Source: Larkinella terrae
GTDB lineage: Bacteria > Bacteroidota > Bacteroidia > Cytophagales > Spirosomataceae
Length of the DNA: 64,000 nt
Reading direction: 5' to 3'
NCBI RefSeq assembly: GCF_009668025.1
Contig: NZ_WJXZ01000014.1
Location: 764,448 to 828,447 of the forward strand
Below are positions 36,195 through 45,891 of the stretch, piece after piece. The position numbers were made by a program, and so were the translations under genes. Position 1 is the first letter of the stretch. Each line of letters starts with the position of its first letter. Under the pieces are notes generated by a model, which had not been told where the DNA came from, did not search any database, and saw only the letters and a list, made by a program, of their open reading frames with translations.

Positions 36195-36728
36195 ATGGCA
36201 GCACTTCTGTATTACCTGACCCGGCTGGGCCTGATTTCGCTGATAGAAGCGTTTCACATGGCTTACAATGCCAAGTTTCTGAATGCCGTACTACACGAAC
36301 CCATGACGTTTGAAGTGGTGTTTGCGGTAACGGTATTGTTGTCGCTAACATCGGCGGCTCTCCGCATGAATCGTCCCCTGGCTTCTGCCCAACTGAACCT
36401 CACCAAAATTCTGGGGGGGGCCGTCTGGTCCTCCTACCTGCTGGTGATAGCCCGTGTGTTTATCGATCACGAAGGGAAATTTATCTTCGACTTTTCTACG
36501 TTTGCCTGGCTCAAACTGGCCGCCACCCTGATTGTGTTGGCTTACTGTGTACTGGGAGCGGAGGTTTTGACTGCCGTTAAGTATATCGCGCGGTTTCCGG
36601 TCAAATCCGTCAGAATCGGCAGCAAAGGACGGAAAAAGACGACCAGGCTGCGGCCGCCAAAATCCGCGGAAAAGCAACCGGTTAGTCGGTTACGCGGGAA
36701 GTCATCAGAGGGAACGAATCTGGCATGA
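36195..36728 (+). CDS. Small hypothetical membrane protein
   Basis: 177 residues with about four hydrophobic segments (about 5-25, 38-57, 72-90, 105-127) and a positively charged tail (RIGSKGRKKTTRLRPPKSA), so the C-terminus is probably cytoplasmic. No family recognised. It stands alone with a clear terminator downstream. Confidence 0.65.
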   Translation: MAALLYYLTRLGLISLIEAFHMAYNAKFLNAVLHEPMTFEVVFAVTVLLSLTSAALRMNRPLASAQLNLTKILGGAVWSSYLLVIARVFIDHEGKFIFDFSTFAWLKLAATLIVLAYCVLGAEVLTAVKYIARFPVKSVRIGSKGRKKTTRLRPPKSAEKQPVSRLRGKSSEGTNLA

Positions 36729-36798
36729 CCTACAGGATCAGAAACTACAACGGGCTTATGGAAACAGACGTCAGCCGAATCGAGCCGGTTCAGATTTT

Positions 36799-36820
36799 GG
36801 GTGAATCTTTCGATTCACCC
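36799..36820 (+). terminator. Intrinsic terminator after the small membrane protein gene
   Basis: GGGTGAATC (36799-36807), a TTTC loop and GATTCACCC (36812-36820) followed by ATTTTTA: perfect stem and T run. Confidence 0.85.
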
Positions 36821-36862
36821 ATTTTTATGGCCAATTGCTACCGGATATCGGGCGTGAAAAGG

Positions 36863-38269
36863 TTATAAATCGTACGTAAAATTAAAGAAAATACCGGTCT
36901 GGCCCTGCCGGTTGACGGAGTAACTGATGCGGCCGACGATGTTGTAGAAGGTCGCAATGTCCAGCGCGACGCCACCGCCGTACAGCCACGAATTCGCCAG
37001 ACGGCTTTGGTATTCCTGCGCCAGCGTGCTGCCCACGTAACCCGCGTCGCCAAACATGCTGAGATACAACGCCAGCGGAACCGTGCTGAATTGTTTCATC
37101 GGAACCCAGTTAAGCTGCTTCCGAACGTTCATCAACTGGTATTTCAGGGTATTTCGAACGAGACCATACCGCTGACCATCAATAACATACAATTCATATC
37201 CCCGGACGAAATCCGTCAGATAACCCAAACCGCGCAGGTTGATATACGGTTGGCGGTCGGGCCAGGAGAGTTTGCCGCGCAGGCTGTTGCTGGCGTAAAA
37301 CTTCCCGCCCATCGGCCAGTAGCGGGTGTAGCTGGCCGTCATTTCGAACAGCCGCAGGTTGTCGGATCGCAGCAAACCGTACTGATTGGCGGCCAGGTTG
37401 AGGTAATGGCCCCGCAGCGGGTAGGCCACGGCGTCGCGCCGGTCGTGGGTGAACAGGTAACTCAGCAGAAAATACCGCTGCCGGGTTTGCCCATTCAGGA
37501 AATAATCGGGGTTGAGCTTGGCCACGGTGTCGGCAATCGAGTTGCGGACGAACCGCAGTTCCAGGCGGTGAAAATTATAAAACTGGTTCCGGCGCGTCAG
37601 AATAACGTTCGTATAAAACCGGTCGCGCATGAGGTCTTCGCTCCGAAAATAAACGAGTTTGTCGAAGGCCGAGCGGTAGGCAACTTCCTTGTTGGTCTGG
37701 TACGACGCGCCCACGCTGATGCCGGTTTTCTGTGCCTTATCGATGTACGGAAGGGTGTATAAAACCTGCGTTCGGCGCGTAAAACCGAACTCGAAAATGG
37801 CGTTGATTTTGTCGGCGTTGCCGGTTACATTTTTGTAATTCAGCCGCGCGCCGTAGATCGTCCGCCGGAAGCTGCGGCCCCGTTCATACCACCATTCGTT
37901 GAAATTCCGGTCGGCCAGATCGAAAACCGGTATCACGAAAATGTACCAGCGTTCCTTCACCGTCACGTCAATGTCTACCTCATGCGGCCCCACTTCCCGG
38001 GCCACCACGTCGACGGTAATAAAGAGGTTGGTATTGGCAATCTTGCGCTGATCCCAGGCCAGTTTTTCGGTCAGTTGCTGCCGCTGGATGGTGTCACCGG
38101 TTTTTACTTCCAGCTCACGCAGGATGATGCGCTCCCGCGTTTTGTGGTTGCCCTGAATGGTGACCGAGCGAATTACCCGGAAATCGTTCTGCACCGAATC
38201 CGCCACGGCCTGCGATTTTGCCGTAGTATCCGCTAATGATAAGGTCCAGAAGAGGAAAGATAGTAGCAT
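36863..38269 (-). CDS. BamA/TamA-family outer-membrane protein
   Basis: 468 residues from ATG 38269; the upstream TTG is less likely. After a signal peptide come one or two POTRA-like repeats (IRSVTIQGNHKTRERIILRELEVKTGD, residues about 30-110). A 16-strand Omp85 barrel (about 130-468) ends in the aromatic strand IFFNFTYDL. RHGHYLNL-type and YLTDFVRGYELY segments match surface-antigen motifs. It is shorter than BamA, so it is a TamA-like or group-specific Omp85 protein. Monocistronic, divergent from the sugar transporter gene. Confidence 0.85.
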   Translation of the reverse strand: MLLSFLFWTLSLADTTAKSQAVADSVQNDFRVIRSVTIQGNHKTRERIILRELEVKTGDTIQRQQLTEKLAWDQRKIANTNLFITVDVVAREVGPHEVDIDVTVKERWYIFVIPVFDLADRNFNEWWYERGRSFRRTIYGARLNYKNVTGNADKINAIFEFGFTRRTQVLYTLPYIDKAQKTGISVGASYQTNKEVAYRSAFDKLVYFRSEDLMRDRFYTNVILTRRNQFYNFHRLELRFVRNSIADTVAKLNPDYFLNGQTRQRYFLLSYLFTHDRRDAVAYPLRGHYLNLAANQYGLLRSDNLRLFEMTASYTRYWPMGGKFYASNSLRGKLSWPDRQPYINLRGLGYLTDFVRGYELYVIDGQRYGLVRNTLKYQLMNVRKQLNWVPMKQFSTVPLALYLSMFGDAGYVGSTLAQEYQSRLANSWLYGGGVALDIATFYNIVGRISYSVNRQGQTGIFFNFTYDL

Positions 38270-38431
38270 CAAACGAGCGCGGGTGACGTAGGCATTTACA
38301 AAAATACCGGAATAAAAAAATAGGTAAAAACAATCTTAGAATCTTGCAACAAAATCCTTATTATTGTCAGAACCGCGCCCATTTGGGACGAATTCGCTAA
38401 CCTAAACATCTGCTATTCTTCGTTTTCTCTC

Positions 38432-39784
38432 ATGAAAGACAAGCCCCGCTTAAGCTTCTGGCAAATCTGGAATATGAGTTTTGGATTTCTGGGCATTCAA
38501 TACGGTTTTGGGTTGCAACAGGCCAACATGAGCCCGATTTTCCGGTACCTTAACGCCGACGAATCGGCCATTCCCATCCTGTGGCTGGCTGGTCCGGTAA
38601 CGGGTTTGCTGGTGCAGCCCGTCATCGGAGCCATGAGCGACCGAACATGGTCACAACGCTGGGGACGCCGAAAACCGTATTTTCTGGTCGGCGCGATCAT
38701 CACCAGTTTTGCGTTGGTAATGATGCCCAACTCGTCGGCACTCTGGATGGCCGCCAGCCTGATGTGGCTGCTCGATGCCGGTTTAAACATCACCATGGAG
38801 CCATTCCGGGCGTTTATTGGCGACAAATTGAACGTTCAGCAACGGAACCTCGGGTTTGCCGTTCAGAGTTTTTTCGTCGGCTTCGGGCAAACCCTGGCCA
38901 ATCTGATGCCATTTATTCTACCGGTTTTCGGGATCGCGATGGCGGCAACCGGTGCCAATCTCATTCCGGATTTCGTGAAATATTCGTTCTACATCGGTGC
39001 CATAGCGATTCTGGTTGCGGTTTTCTGGACGATGTACACCACCACCGAATATCCGCCCGAGAATATGGAAGAGTTCGAGCGAATGAAGCAGGAGAAAAGC
39101 GGTGTTTTTCACGCCTTTACCGAAGTGTTCGACGCTTTTCGGCACATGCCCGCGACCATGAAACAGCTCTGGTGGGTGAAATTTTTTACCTGGTACGGCT
39201 TGCCGCTGATGTGGCAATATCTGTCGCTGGCCGTCGCCCGCCATGCCTTCAACGCGCCGGACGCCATCAGCAATCCGACCGGTTTTGCCGAAGGATTGAA
39301 ATGGAGCAACCTGTGTTTTGCGTTGTTCAACGTCGGCTGCTTCGGTATCTCGTTTCTGCTGCCGCCGATTGCCGCCCGGATGGGGCGCCGGAGCACCCAC
39401 GCGGTTTTTCTGACCATCGGCGGACTGGGTTTTCTTTCGATGTTATTTTCCCCGGACAAATACATCTTTCTGGTAGGGATGACCCTCGTCGGGCTGGCCT
39501 GGGGCTCCATCATGTCGATGCCCTACGTCATGCTTTCCACCTCCGTTCCAAAAGAGCGGATGGGTGTTTACATGGGTTTGTTCAACGGTTTTATCGTGGT
39601 GCCGCAGATCATCAACAACATGACTATTGAGTTTCTGTACAAAACGCTGCTAAATAACGACCCGCGCAATGCCCTGGCGCTGTGTGGCGTATGTCTCATC
39701 CTGGCCGCCGGAGCCTGTTTCCTGGTAAAAGAATCCCGCCAATCCGAAGAGGCCGCGTTCCCGATTGGAGCCGGTGGACATTAA
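38432..39784 (+). CDS. SLC45-type MFS sugar transporter
   Basis: 450 residues, twelve predicted helices. [31 protein letters not shown] at the N-terminus, and the MFS loop motif [19 protein letters not shown] between helices 2 and 3, are typical of the GPH/SLC45 (sucrose/maltose-proton) group in Bacteroidota. It lies 4 bp before a PfkB-family sugar kinase, suggesting uptake of a sugar (perhaps sucrose or a disaccharide) and phosphorylation of the hexose. Inner membrane. Confidence 0.88.
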   Translation: MKDKPRLSFWQIWNMSFGFLGIQYGFGLQQANMSPIFRYLNADESAIPILWLAGPVTGLLVQPVIGAMSDRTWSQRWGRRKPYFLVGAIITSFALVMMPNSSALWMAASLMWLLDAGLNITMEPFRAFIGDKLNVQQRNLGFAVQSFFVGFGQTLANLMPFILPVFGIAMAATGANLIPDFVKYSFYIGAIAILVAVFWTMYTTTEYPPENMEEFERMKQEKSGVFHAFTEVFDAFRHMPATMKQLWWVKFFTWYGLPLMWQYLSLAVARHAFNAPDAISNPTGFAEGLKWSNLCFALFNVGCFGISFLLPPIAARMGRRSTHAVFLTIGGLGFLSMLFSPDKYIFLVGMTLVGLAWGSIMSMPYVMLSTSVPKERMGVYMGLFNGFIVVPQIINNMTIEFLYKTLLNNDPRNALALCGVCLILAAGACFLVKESRQSEEAAFPIGAGGH

Positions 39785-39788
39785 GCGT

Positions 39789-40736
39789 ATGAACTCCCAA
39801 AACCGTACGTACGACCTGCTGGCGGTTGGCGAACTGCTGGTCGATCTGATTGGCCGCGAGCTGGCCGACGACCTGCGGCAAACCCGTGATTTTCACCGGT
39901 ATCAGGGCGGCAGTCCGGCAAACATGGCCGCCAACATGGCCCGGCTGGGCAATCGGTCGGCGCTCGTAGCCTGCGTCGGCAACGACAACCTGGGCATCTA
40001 CCTGAAAGACCGCGTCGCCGAATCCAGCGTAGAGACGCAATTCATTGCGTCTAATCCCACCGCCCCGACCAGCGTCGTCATCGTTTCCCGCACCAAAGGA
40101 ACCCCCGATTTCATTGCCTACCGCGAAGCCGACTGCTGGATCAAACCGGAACACCTGCCGGATGACTTACTCAAAAACTCCGCCATTTTTCACACCACCT
40201 GCTTTGCCCTGAGCCGCCAGCCCGCGCAGGACGCCATCGTCGATGCCGCCCGGCGAGCCCATGAAGCCGGTTGTCAGGTTAGTATCGACGCCAATTATGC
40301 GCCCACCATCTGGCCCGACCGGGAGCTGGCGCAGCGCGTTTTGCAGCAGTATTGTTCGGCCCGCGCCCTGGTCAAGCTCAGCGACGACGATGCGGCCCGG
40401 TTGTTCGGTTACCAACAAAAACCGGAAGAGATTGCAGCCCGTTTTCACGCCTGGGGTGCCCCGTTGGTTTGCCTGACGCTAGGAGCCGAAGGCAGCTTTG
40501 TTTCCTACGAAAATGGCCATCAAAACGTCCGGATTTCCGGCCGAAAGATTGACGTCATCGACGCGACCGGCGCGGGCGACGCCTACTGGGCGGGTTTCCT
40601 GACCGCCTGGCTCGACGGCCACGACCCGACAACCTGCGCCCGGGCGGGTGCTAATCTGGCCGAAAAAAAATTAACCCGCCAGGGACCCTTGCCCGGCGGG
40701 TTGAATAAGGAGGAATTGTATGTTTTTGACGATTGA
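39789..40736 (+). CDS. PfkB-family carbohydrate kinase (fructokinase-like)
   Basis: About 315 residues from ATG 39789; a TTG further up overlaps the transporter. It has both PfkB signatures: GGSPANMAANMARLGN near the start and DVIDATGAGDAYWAGFL near the end, with the catalytic Asp in GAGD. It phosphorylates a ketose or other sugar using ATP. Translational proximity to the SLC45 transporter suggests fructokinase activity on an imported sugar. Ribokinase or keto-deoxygluconate kinase activity is possible. Confidence 0.88.
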   Translation: MNSQNRTYDLLAVGELLVDLIGRELADDLRQTRDFHRYQGGSPANMAANMARLGNRSALVACVGNDNLGIYLKDRVAESSVETQFIASNPTAPTSVVIVSRTKGTPDFIAYREADCWIKPEHLPDDLLKNSAIFHTTCFALSRQPAQDAIVDAARRAHEAGCQVSIDANYAPTIWPDRELAQRVLQQYCSARALVKLSDDDAARLFGYQQKPEEIAARFHAWGAPLVCLTLGAEGSFVSYENGHQNVRISGRKIDVIDATGAGDAYWAGFLTAWLDGHDPTTCARAGANLAEKKLTRQGPLPGGLNKEELYVFDD

Positions 40737-40807
40737 CCATTGTCGATTGACCATTGACGATTGTCGATCGACCAATGCCGAAGCATATTTGTCCATGGTC
40801 AATCGTC
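40728..40807. repeat. Inverted/tandem repeat between the kinase and lipoprotein genes
   Basis: Imperfect tandem units around GATTGACCATTG (about 40731-40776) face the inverted units ATGGTCAATCGTC and GGTCAATGGTC (40795-40821). Arms 40728-40740 and 40795-40807 are perfectly complementary. This convergent spacer probably works as a bidirectional terminator. Confidence 0.7.
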
Positions 40808-40832
40808 GGCGGTCAATGGTCAGCAACACTTC

Positions 40833-41465
40833 TCACTTCAACTCCGCCAGTTTATCGAGGTCGATTTTTTCGAGCGTGGCTTTGATTTTATCCATTTCGA
40901 CGCCGTTGCCTTTGGCGGTGACGATGAAGCGGTTTTTGATCAGTACGGCGATTTCACCGCTTTTATTGCCATTATCGTACTTTTCGTACGACTTGTAATC
41001 GCCGAATTTGGTGGTTTTTTCGTAGCCGTTCTCGGTTTCTTTGTCCACTTCAATGATCGACCAGGCGGCCAAACCCATCAACGCGCCGGTTCCGCCCGCA
41101 TCGACAATGTCAATTTCGATGGATTGGCTACCGTCTTCGTTGCGGTAATCACCTTTCGCGGTCGAAATATTGAAACCCGCCATGCCGTTTTTCTCGCCGG
41201 TAGCTTCTTTCCGGGCCAGACCGTCGGCGTCGGCGGGGAGCATTTCTTTCAATTTGCGAAAATCGACGGTTTCAACCGGTCCGTTTTTCGACATGTCTTC
41301 CGCCTGTTCGGCCATTTTTTTCAGCGCCTTGACGCTCTCGGTGGCCGAAATGGAGGTGCCGTCATCGCCCGACTCCTCCGTTTTTTCTTCTTCTTTATTT
41401 CCACCACAACTCATCAGCAGCATTGCCGCCAGCAGGAAAACCGGTACCGATTTGATCCGTTTCAT
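40833..41465 (-). CDS. Hypothetical lipoprotein
   Basis: 210 residues. Signal peptide with lipobox LLMSC (Cys20), then an acidic linker (EEEKTEESGDDG). A compact domain of mixed alpha/beta follows (GFNISTAKGDYRNEDGSQSIEIDIVDAGG, YKSYEKYDNGNKSGEIAVLIKNRFIVTAKGNG), repeated in many Cytophagales lipoproteins without known function. Probably outer-membrane or periplasmic lipid-anchored. It precedes lgt on the same strand, and Lgt is the enzyme that would acylate it. Confidence 0.75.
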   Translation of the reverse strand: MKRIKSVPVFLLAAMLLMSCGGNKEEEKTEESGDDGTSISATESVKALKKMAEQAEDMSKNGPVETVDFRKLKEMLPADADGLARKEATGEKNGMAGFNISTAKGDYRNEDGSQSIEIDIVDAGGTGALMGLAAWSIIEVDKETENGYEKTTKFGDYKSYEKYDNGNKSGEIAVLIKNRFIVTAKGNGVEMDKIKATLEKIDLDKLAELK

Positions 41466-41582
41466 TGTCAGATTGATTGGTTAAGTCGAGAATGCAATCA
41501 AAAAAACAAGGTAAGAAGTATTTCAACTTCTGGTAACCAATTTTGAGTCTTCGGTAATTAAATAAAGGTTAAAAGGCTGATT

Positions 41583-42416
41583 CTAACGGTGTTTGCTGGA
41601 GTCAACGGGCACCGGACGTTTCCGGAAACTGACGACCAGCAGGTAGATGCCGGCCAGCACGGCGGGAATACTCAGAATCTGCCCCATGTTCAGCGCCAGC
41701 GAGTTTTCGAACTCCACCTGGTTTTCTTTGAAGTATTCGTAGAAAAACCGCAGGCCAAACACCCCGATCAGGAAGATGCCTAGCAAACTGCCGTGGGGCG
41801 TATTTTGCTTGTAGCGGTTCCAGAACCAGAATAGGAAGAGGCAAATGAACAAGCACGAAATGGCTTCGTATAATTGCGCCGGATGGCGGGGAATCTGTAA
41901 GTACTCCGTGTTGTTAACAAAAACGAAGCCCCAGGGCACATCGGTCGGACGGCCGACGATCTCGGAGTTCATCAGGTTACCTAAACGAATAAAACAACCA
42001 CCTAAAGCAACCGCGATCACGATGCGGTCGGTAACCCAAAGGAACGTCTGGTTCGTGGCCCGGCTGGATTTCCGGCGGGAGTAGAGCCATAAACCGGTCA
42101 GAATGCCGACGGTGGCGCCGTGGCTGGCGAGTCCGCGGTAGGGGGGGAGAATGACTTCGAGCGGATTTTTGATTAAAACTTCGGGTTCGTAAAAAAGAAA
42201 ATGGCCGATGCGCGCGCCTAAAACCGTGGCAATGACCATGTAAAGCGTCAGGGCGTCGATGTCACTAATGGGTTTGCCTTCCCGTTTGAAGATGTAGAGC
42301 ATGATTTGCTGGCCCAATAAAAAGCCCAGCGCAAACAGAAGGCCATACCAGCGAACGGAGAAGGTACCGATGGAAAACAATTCGGGATTGACGTCCCAGA
42401 TGATGTATGAGAGCAT
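41583..42416 (-). CDS. lgt: Prolipoprotein diacylglyceryl transferase
   Basis: 277 residues, seven predicted helices. The Lgt signature GGCFIRLGNLMNSEIVGRPT is complete, with the essential Arg/Asn/Glu set, and HPAQLYEA and the ARIGHFLFYEPE segment are conserved. It transfers diacylglycerol from phosphatidylglycerol to the lipobox Cys of prolipoproteins in the inner membrane, the first step before Lsp and Lnt. ATG start at 42416. Confidence 0.96.
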   Translation of the reverse strand: MLSYIIWDVNPELFSIGTFSVRWYGLLFALGFLLGQQIMLYIFKREGKPISDIDALTLYMVIATVLGARIGHFLFYEPEVLIKNPLEVILPPYRGLASHGATVGILTGLWLYSRRKSSRATNQTFLWVTDRIVIAVALGGCFIRLGNLMNSEIVGRPTDVPWGFVFVNNTEYLQIPRHPAQLYEAISCLFICLFLFWFWNRYKQNTPHGSLLGIFLIGVFGLRFFYEYFKENQVEFENSLALNMGQILSIPAVLAGIYLLVVSFRKRPVPVDSSKHR

Positions 42417-42561
42417 TCGATTTAAAGAAGTGTTAAAAAATAGACCCGCTCCGGCGGTTTAGGGTTTGAATGCGTCCGGATGATCCGGCGGTTTTGAAAA
42501 CCGGCTGGCGCGGACGGAAAGCAAAGATAGAAAAGATTTAATCAAGGATTTGTTACCAACT

Positions 42562-42771
42562 ATGAAAACCGTGTTGATTGGTTTCGTTCGATTTTACCAG
42601 GGAGCGATCTCGCCGTACCTGCCCAACGCGTGCCGGTATACCCCGACCTGCTCCCAGTACATGATTGAAGCGGTGCAGAAATACGGCGCATTGAAAGGCG
42701 GTCAGCTGGGATTGAAACGGATTTCGCGCTGCCATCCGTGGGGCGGCAGCGGTTATGACCCGGTTCCCTGA
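42562..42771 (+). CDS. yidD: Membrane protein insertion efficiency factor YidD
   Basis: 69 residues from ATG 42562 ([18 protein letters not shown]). It holds the complete YidD pattern: [24 protein letters not shown] and the GWNPWGG-like [13 protein letters not shown] end. A small amphipathic protein on the inner face of the membrane that helps YidC-dependent insertion. Divergent from lgt, with about 145 bp between. Confidence 0.95.
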   Translation: MKTVLIGFVRFYQGAISPYLPNACRYTPTCSQYMIEAVQKYGALKGGQLGLKRISRCHPWGGSGYDPVP

Positions 42772-42907
42772 CGGTTTCTGGCAAAAAAAAACCGTTCCGG
42801 CTACTGACAATTTGTCGCATTTGAAGCCGGAAACCGGCGTAGCCTGATTGTTGCGCTGACTGCCTCGCAACGCGGATTGCGCGAAAAATGACAAGTGACT
42901 TACTATA

Positions 42908-43285
42908 ATGGAAATAACGGCAGATAACCGATTGAGACGATTGATCGTTGTGGGTGACCGGGTGCTGGTGAAGCCCAAGAATCCGAGTGAACGCACCAAC
43001 AGCGGTTTGTATTTACCCCCGACCGTAACGGAGAAAGAACAGGTGCAGAGCGGTTACGTCATTAAGGTGGGACCGGGCTACCCGATTCCGGCGCCGGTAG
43101 AGGACGAACCCTGGAAGGAAACCGAAGAAAAAGTGAAATACATGCCGCTGCAGGCCCAGGAAGGCGATCTGGCCATTTACCTGCAACGGAACGCCATTGA
43201 ACTGGAATACGAAGGCGAAAAATACTGCATCGTTCCCCAATCGGCCATTCTGTTGCTGGAACGATCCGAAAACCTCTTCGAATAA
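42908..43285 (+). CDS. GroES-like co-chaperone domain protein
   Basis: 125 residues. The GroES fold is seen in RRLIVVGDRVLVKPKNPSERTNSGLYLPP, the middle QSGYVIKVGPGYPIP and GDLAIYLQRNAIELEYEGEKYCIVPQSAIL. It has a longer mobile-loop region than standard 95-residue GroES (an insert of charged residues, EDEPWKETEEKVKYMP). Such a variant is common in Cytophagales and is separate from the groESL operon. It could be a specialised cap for GroEL; this is unproven. Confidence 0.8.
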   Translation: MEITADNRLRRLIVVGDRVLVKPKNPSERTNSGLYLPPTVTEKEQVQSGYVIKVGPGYPIPAPVEDEPWKETEEKVKYMPLQAQEGDLAIYLQRNAIELEYEGEKYCIVPQSAILLLERSENLFE

Positions 43286-43295
43286 AAAGGAGTTT

Positions 43296-43325
43296 AAGAG
43301 TTCGTAAATGCATTTACGAACTCTT
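43296..43325. terminator. Perfect 30-bp palindrome after the GroES-like gene
   Basis: The sequence at 43296-43325 is exactly self-complementary with its centre at ATGCAT (15-bp half-sites, no loop). The following bases are CTATTTT. It may be a terminator for the GroES-like gene or a binding site for a dimeric protein. Confidence 0.5.
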
Positions 43326-43336
43326 CTATTTTGACG

Positions 43337-43768
43337 ATGAACACGGCTTGGATAATGGGCATGCTGGTGGGGATGACCTGGTTAGGGGCGCTGGAAAATA
43401 CCGGTTTTCAACCTTCATCCCTGAAAAATACGCTGGCGGAGAAACGGGATCACCGACGTGTGCTGGTACTCTTCAGCCGCGGAGATGCTCAGACGGCGTG
43501 GGGCACGTTACAAACGGAAAAAACCGGTCTTGCCGAGCGTGACCTGGACGTACTGGTGTTTACCGACGCGAACTTATCGGATTCGGATCGCCGGTTTTTG
43601 ACGCAAAATCCGTTCAAACTGGCACCTTCCGACGAATTTAAAGGCTGGCTTATTGGGAAAGACGGTGGAGTTAAACGTACGTTTGTCAAACCGATTAATC
43701 CCAACGAACTCTTCCGACTGATCGACAGCATGCCCATGCGTCAGGCAGAAATGAGAAAACCGCAGTGA
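43337..43768 (+). CDS. DUF4174 domain protein, probably exported
   Basis: About 143 residues from ATG 43337, which follows TTG ACG in frame. An N-terminal hydrophobic segment (AWIMGMLVGMTWLGALEN) serves as signal peptide or anchor. The core (KRDHRRVLVLFSRGDAQTAW ... RDLDVLVFTD ... KGWLIGKDGGVKRTFVKPINPNELFRLIDSMPMRQAEM) is DUF4174, a thioredoxin-fold relative lacking the CxxC pair, so it is unlikely to be an oxidoreductase. Function unknown. Confidence 0.8.
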   Translation: MNTAWIMGMLVGMTWLGALENTGFQPSSLKNTLAEKRDHRRVLVLFSRGDAQTAWGTLQTEKTGLAERDLDVLVFTDANLSDSDRRFLTQNPFKLAPSDEFKGWLIGKDGGVKRTFVKPINPNELFRLIDSMPMRQAEMRKPQ

Positions 43769-43839
43769 TTTCGGGCACCTGCAAAACCGGGTCGAAGCGG
43801 TTTAGCACACGGGGAATCGTAAGCAAATGATTGTGTGCG

Positions 43840-45801
43840 CTATTTAAACCGCCCGGCTTCGGTGATTCCTTTCCAGGTATCAGTGCGGAACGGAACGGCC
43901 GGTAAACCGTCTTTATTGTAGAGATTCACTTCGCCGTTGTCGTCGGCCCAGCCGTAATGCACCGAAACGGGCGTTGCGACTTCGTTGGCGTAAACCACTA
44001 CTTTATCACCCTGAATCTCGGCTTTGGCCCAGTAGAATTTCTGGTCGGCACCCGCTACCTCGAAGCCTTTCAAATACCCGTATTTGTCGGACGACATCAA
44101 GCCGCTCCCCACCTGATCGAAGGTCAGAATGGCTTTGTTGCCGTTGACTTCCATCGATTTAAAAACCGGTCCGGAATACACCCGGTTTTGACCGTATACG
44201 GTTTTCAACGCGTTTAGCGCCAGTCGTTTACCAACATCCTGTTTGTTTTTCGGGTGAATGTCCTTCGGTTCGCCAATGTCGGAGGTGACGGCCATGCCGG
44301 TGTTGGGCAGCGCGAGGGTCATGGTCTGGGCTTCGCGGAGTTCGCCCCAGGTGCTGCCGCTGGCGCTGTTTCCGTTAGCCGCATTGAAGCTGGCCAACTG
44401 CACGAAAAGAAACGGGAAATCGCCCTGGCCCCAACGCGTTCGCCAGTCGGTGATCATCAGCGGAAACGTCTTGCGGTATTGGTAAGCCCGGCCCGCGTTC
44501 GATTCGCCCTGGTACCAGATCACGCCCTCGATGGCATACGGAATCAGGGGATTAACCATCGAGTTGTACAGAATCGTACCCGTCAGATTCGGATTCACCA
44601 GCACGGCGTTGCGGTTGAAATCGGCAATCCGGTATTTCCAGTCGCCCGCCAGCGGAATGTCTTTACCGGTTCCGGTCAATTTAAGCTGGTCTTCTTTCGC
44701 CGAAAAACCGCCCCCTCCGCCGTAGTCTTCCACGCGGATGGCGATGACATTCCGGCCCGGTTTCAGCGTCCCGACCGGAACCGTATAGTTGCGCACCTGC
44801 CCAACCTGACCGGTATTGCCGACCTTAACGCCATTGACGTAGGTTTCGTCCGCATCATCGATCTGGCCCAGACTTAGCGTCAGTTGCTTACCGGCCAGCT
44901 CGTCCGGAATCGTGACTTCGCGCCGGAACCACACCACACCGTCGAAGTTGGGAATGGCTTTCCGGTCGAACAGATCGGGCAACCGGAGCGTCTGCCAGCC
45001 TGCATCGTTGAAATCCGTCGCGGACCATTGCTTCACTTCTGCCGCGTCAGGCAAAGCGCCCTGCAGCTTCGCGATCTGGCCCTGCAACTGCTCCATGCGT
45101 TGTTTGCTGTAGTCCTCCAGGCTTTTGGGCATCGTGGCCAGCGCCGGTTTAAATTCCTCGAAGCTTTCCATGGCCTCGCGGCTTGTCCAGGATTCGGACT
45201 GGGTTCCGCCCCAGGACGTGTTGAGCAAACCAATCGGGACATTGAGTTCTTTCTGGAGTTCGCGCGCAAAAAAGTAACCGACCGCCGTAAAATCACCGGC
45301 GGTTTCGGGCGTGCACGGTTTCCATTCACCACCCAGCAGGTCGTCCTTTGGCGTCAGGCTGAGGTCGTGCGGAACTTTGAAATGGCGAATGAGCGGATAA
45401 TTAGCCTCCTGAATTTCTTTGGCGGTATTGAACGACGATTTCACGGTCCATTCCATGTTCGATTGTCCCGAACAAACCCAGACGTCACCCACCAGCACAT
45501 CGTCAAAAGCCACGGTATTACGTTTGCCGCGCACCGTTAGGGCGTACGGACCACCGGCTTCGGTCGGGTCCAGCCGCAGCATCCATTTTCCGGCTTTATC
45601 GGCCTTTGCGGTTTTGGTCTGATTATTGAACTGAATCGTTATCTTCTCGCCGGGATCGGACCAACCCCAGACCGGGATGGGTTTCCGACGTTGTAAAACC
45701 ATGTGGGAACCGAAAACTTTCGGTAAGCGGACATCGGCCCACGTTTGCAAAGCCATCAGCATGAAGCCAATGGCGGCTACGTGACGAAATTTGAATAGCA
45801 T
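43840..45801 (-). CDS. Secreted sialate O-acetylesterase (SGNH) with inserted sandwich module
   Basis: 653 residues. Signal peptide ends near ALQTWA. The SGNH catalytic Ser is Ser114 in VCSGQSNMEW, with Asp and His expected in IGEPKDIHPKNK near 525-535. Between the catalytic parts is a galactose-binding-like sandwich (about 260-370: DFNDAGWQTLRLPD ... VNGVKVG ... GRNVIAIRVEDYG). It removes O-acetyl groups from sugars; pectin and rhamnogalacturonan are also acetylated. It lies beside the AraC/SusCD locus but on the opposite strand. Confidence 0.9.
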   Translation of the reverse strand: MLFKFRHVAAIGFMLMALQTWADVRLPKVFGSHMVLQRRKPIPVWGWSDPGEKITIQFNNQTKTAKADKAGKWMLRLDPTEAGGPYALTVRGKRNTVAFDDVLVGDVWVCSGQSNMEWTVKSSFNTAKEIQEANYPLIRHFKVPHDLSLTPKDDLLGGEWKPCTPETAGDFTAVGYFFARELQKELNVPIGLLNTSWGGTQSESWTSREAMESFEEFKPALATMPKSLEDYSKQRMEQLQGQIAKLQGALPDAAEVKQWSATDFNDAGWQTLRLPDLFDRKAIPNFDGVVWFRREVTIPDELAGKQLTLSLGQIDDADETYVNGVKVGNTGQVGQVRNYTVPVGTLKPGRNVIAIRVEDYGGGGGFSAKEDQLKLTGTGKDIPLAGDWKYRIADFNRNAVLVNPNLTGTILYNSMVNPLIPYAIEGVIWYQGESNAGRAYQYRKTFPLMITDWRTRWGQGDFPFLFVQLASFNAANGNSASGSTWGELREAQTMTLALPNTGMAVTSDIGEPKDIHPKNKQDVGKRLALNALKTVYGQNRVYSGPVFKSMEVNGNKAILTFDQVGSGLMSSDKYGYLKGFEVAGADQKFYWAKAEIQGDKVVVYANEVATPVSVHYGWADDNGEVNLYNKDGLPAVPFRTDTWKGITEAGRFK

Positions 45802-45891
45802 ACGACTAGGTTTAGGAAAGGAATTTTTCTAAAAAAAACTTGTACAGGCGGGAAAAATACAGATATTTAGCCCAAAGTGCAATTGACCTTG

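Noticed and set aside
40728-40821. Possible CRISPR-like tandem repeats
   Set aside because: Units are short and imperfect with no regular spacers, no cas genes in the window, and inverted arms point to a palindromic intergenic element.
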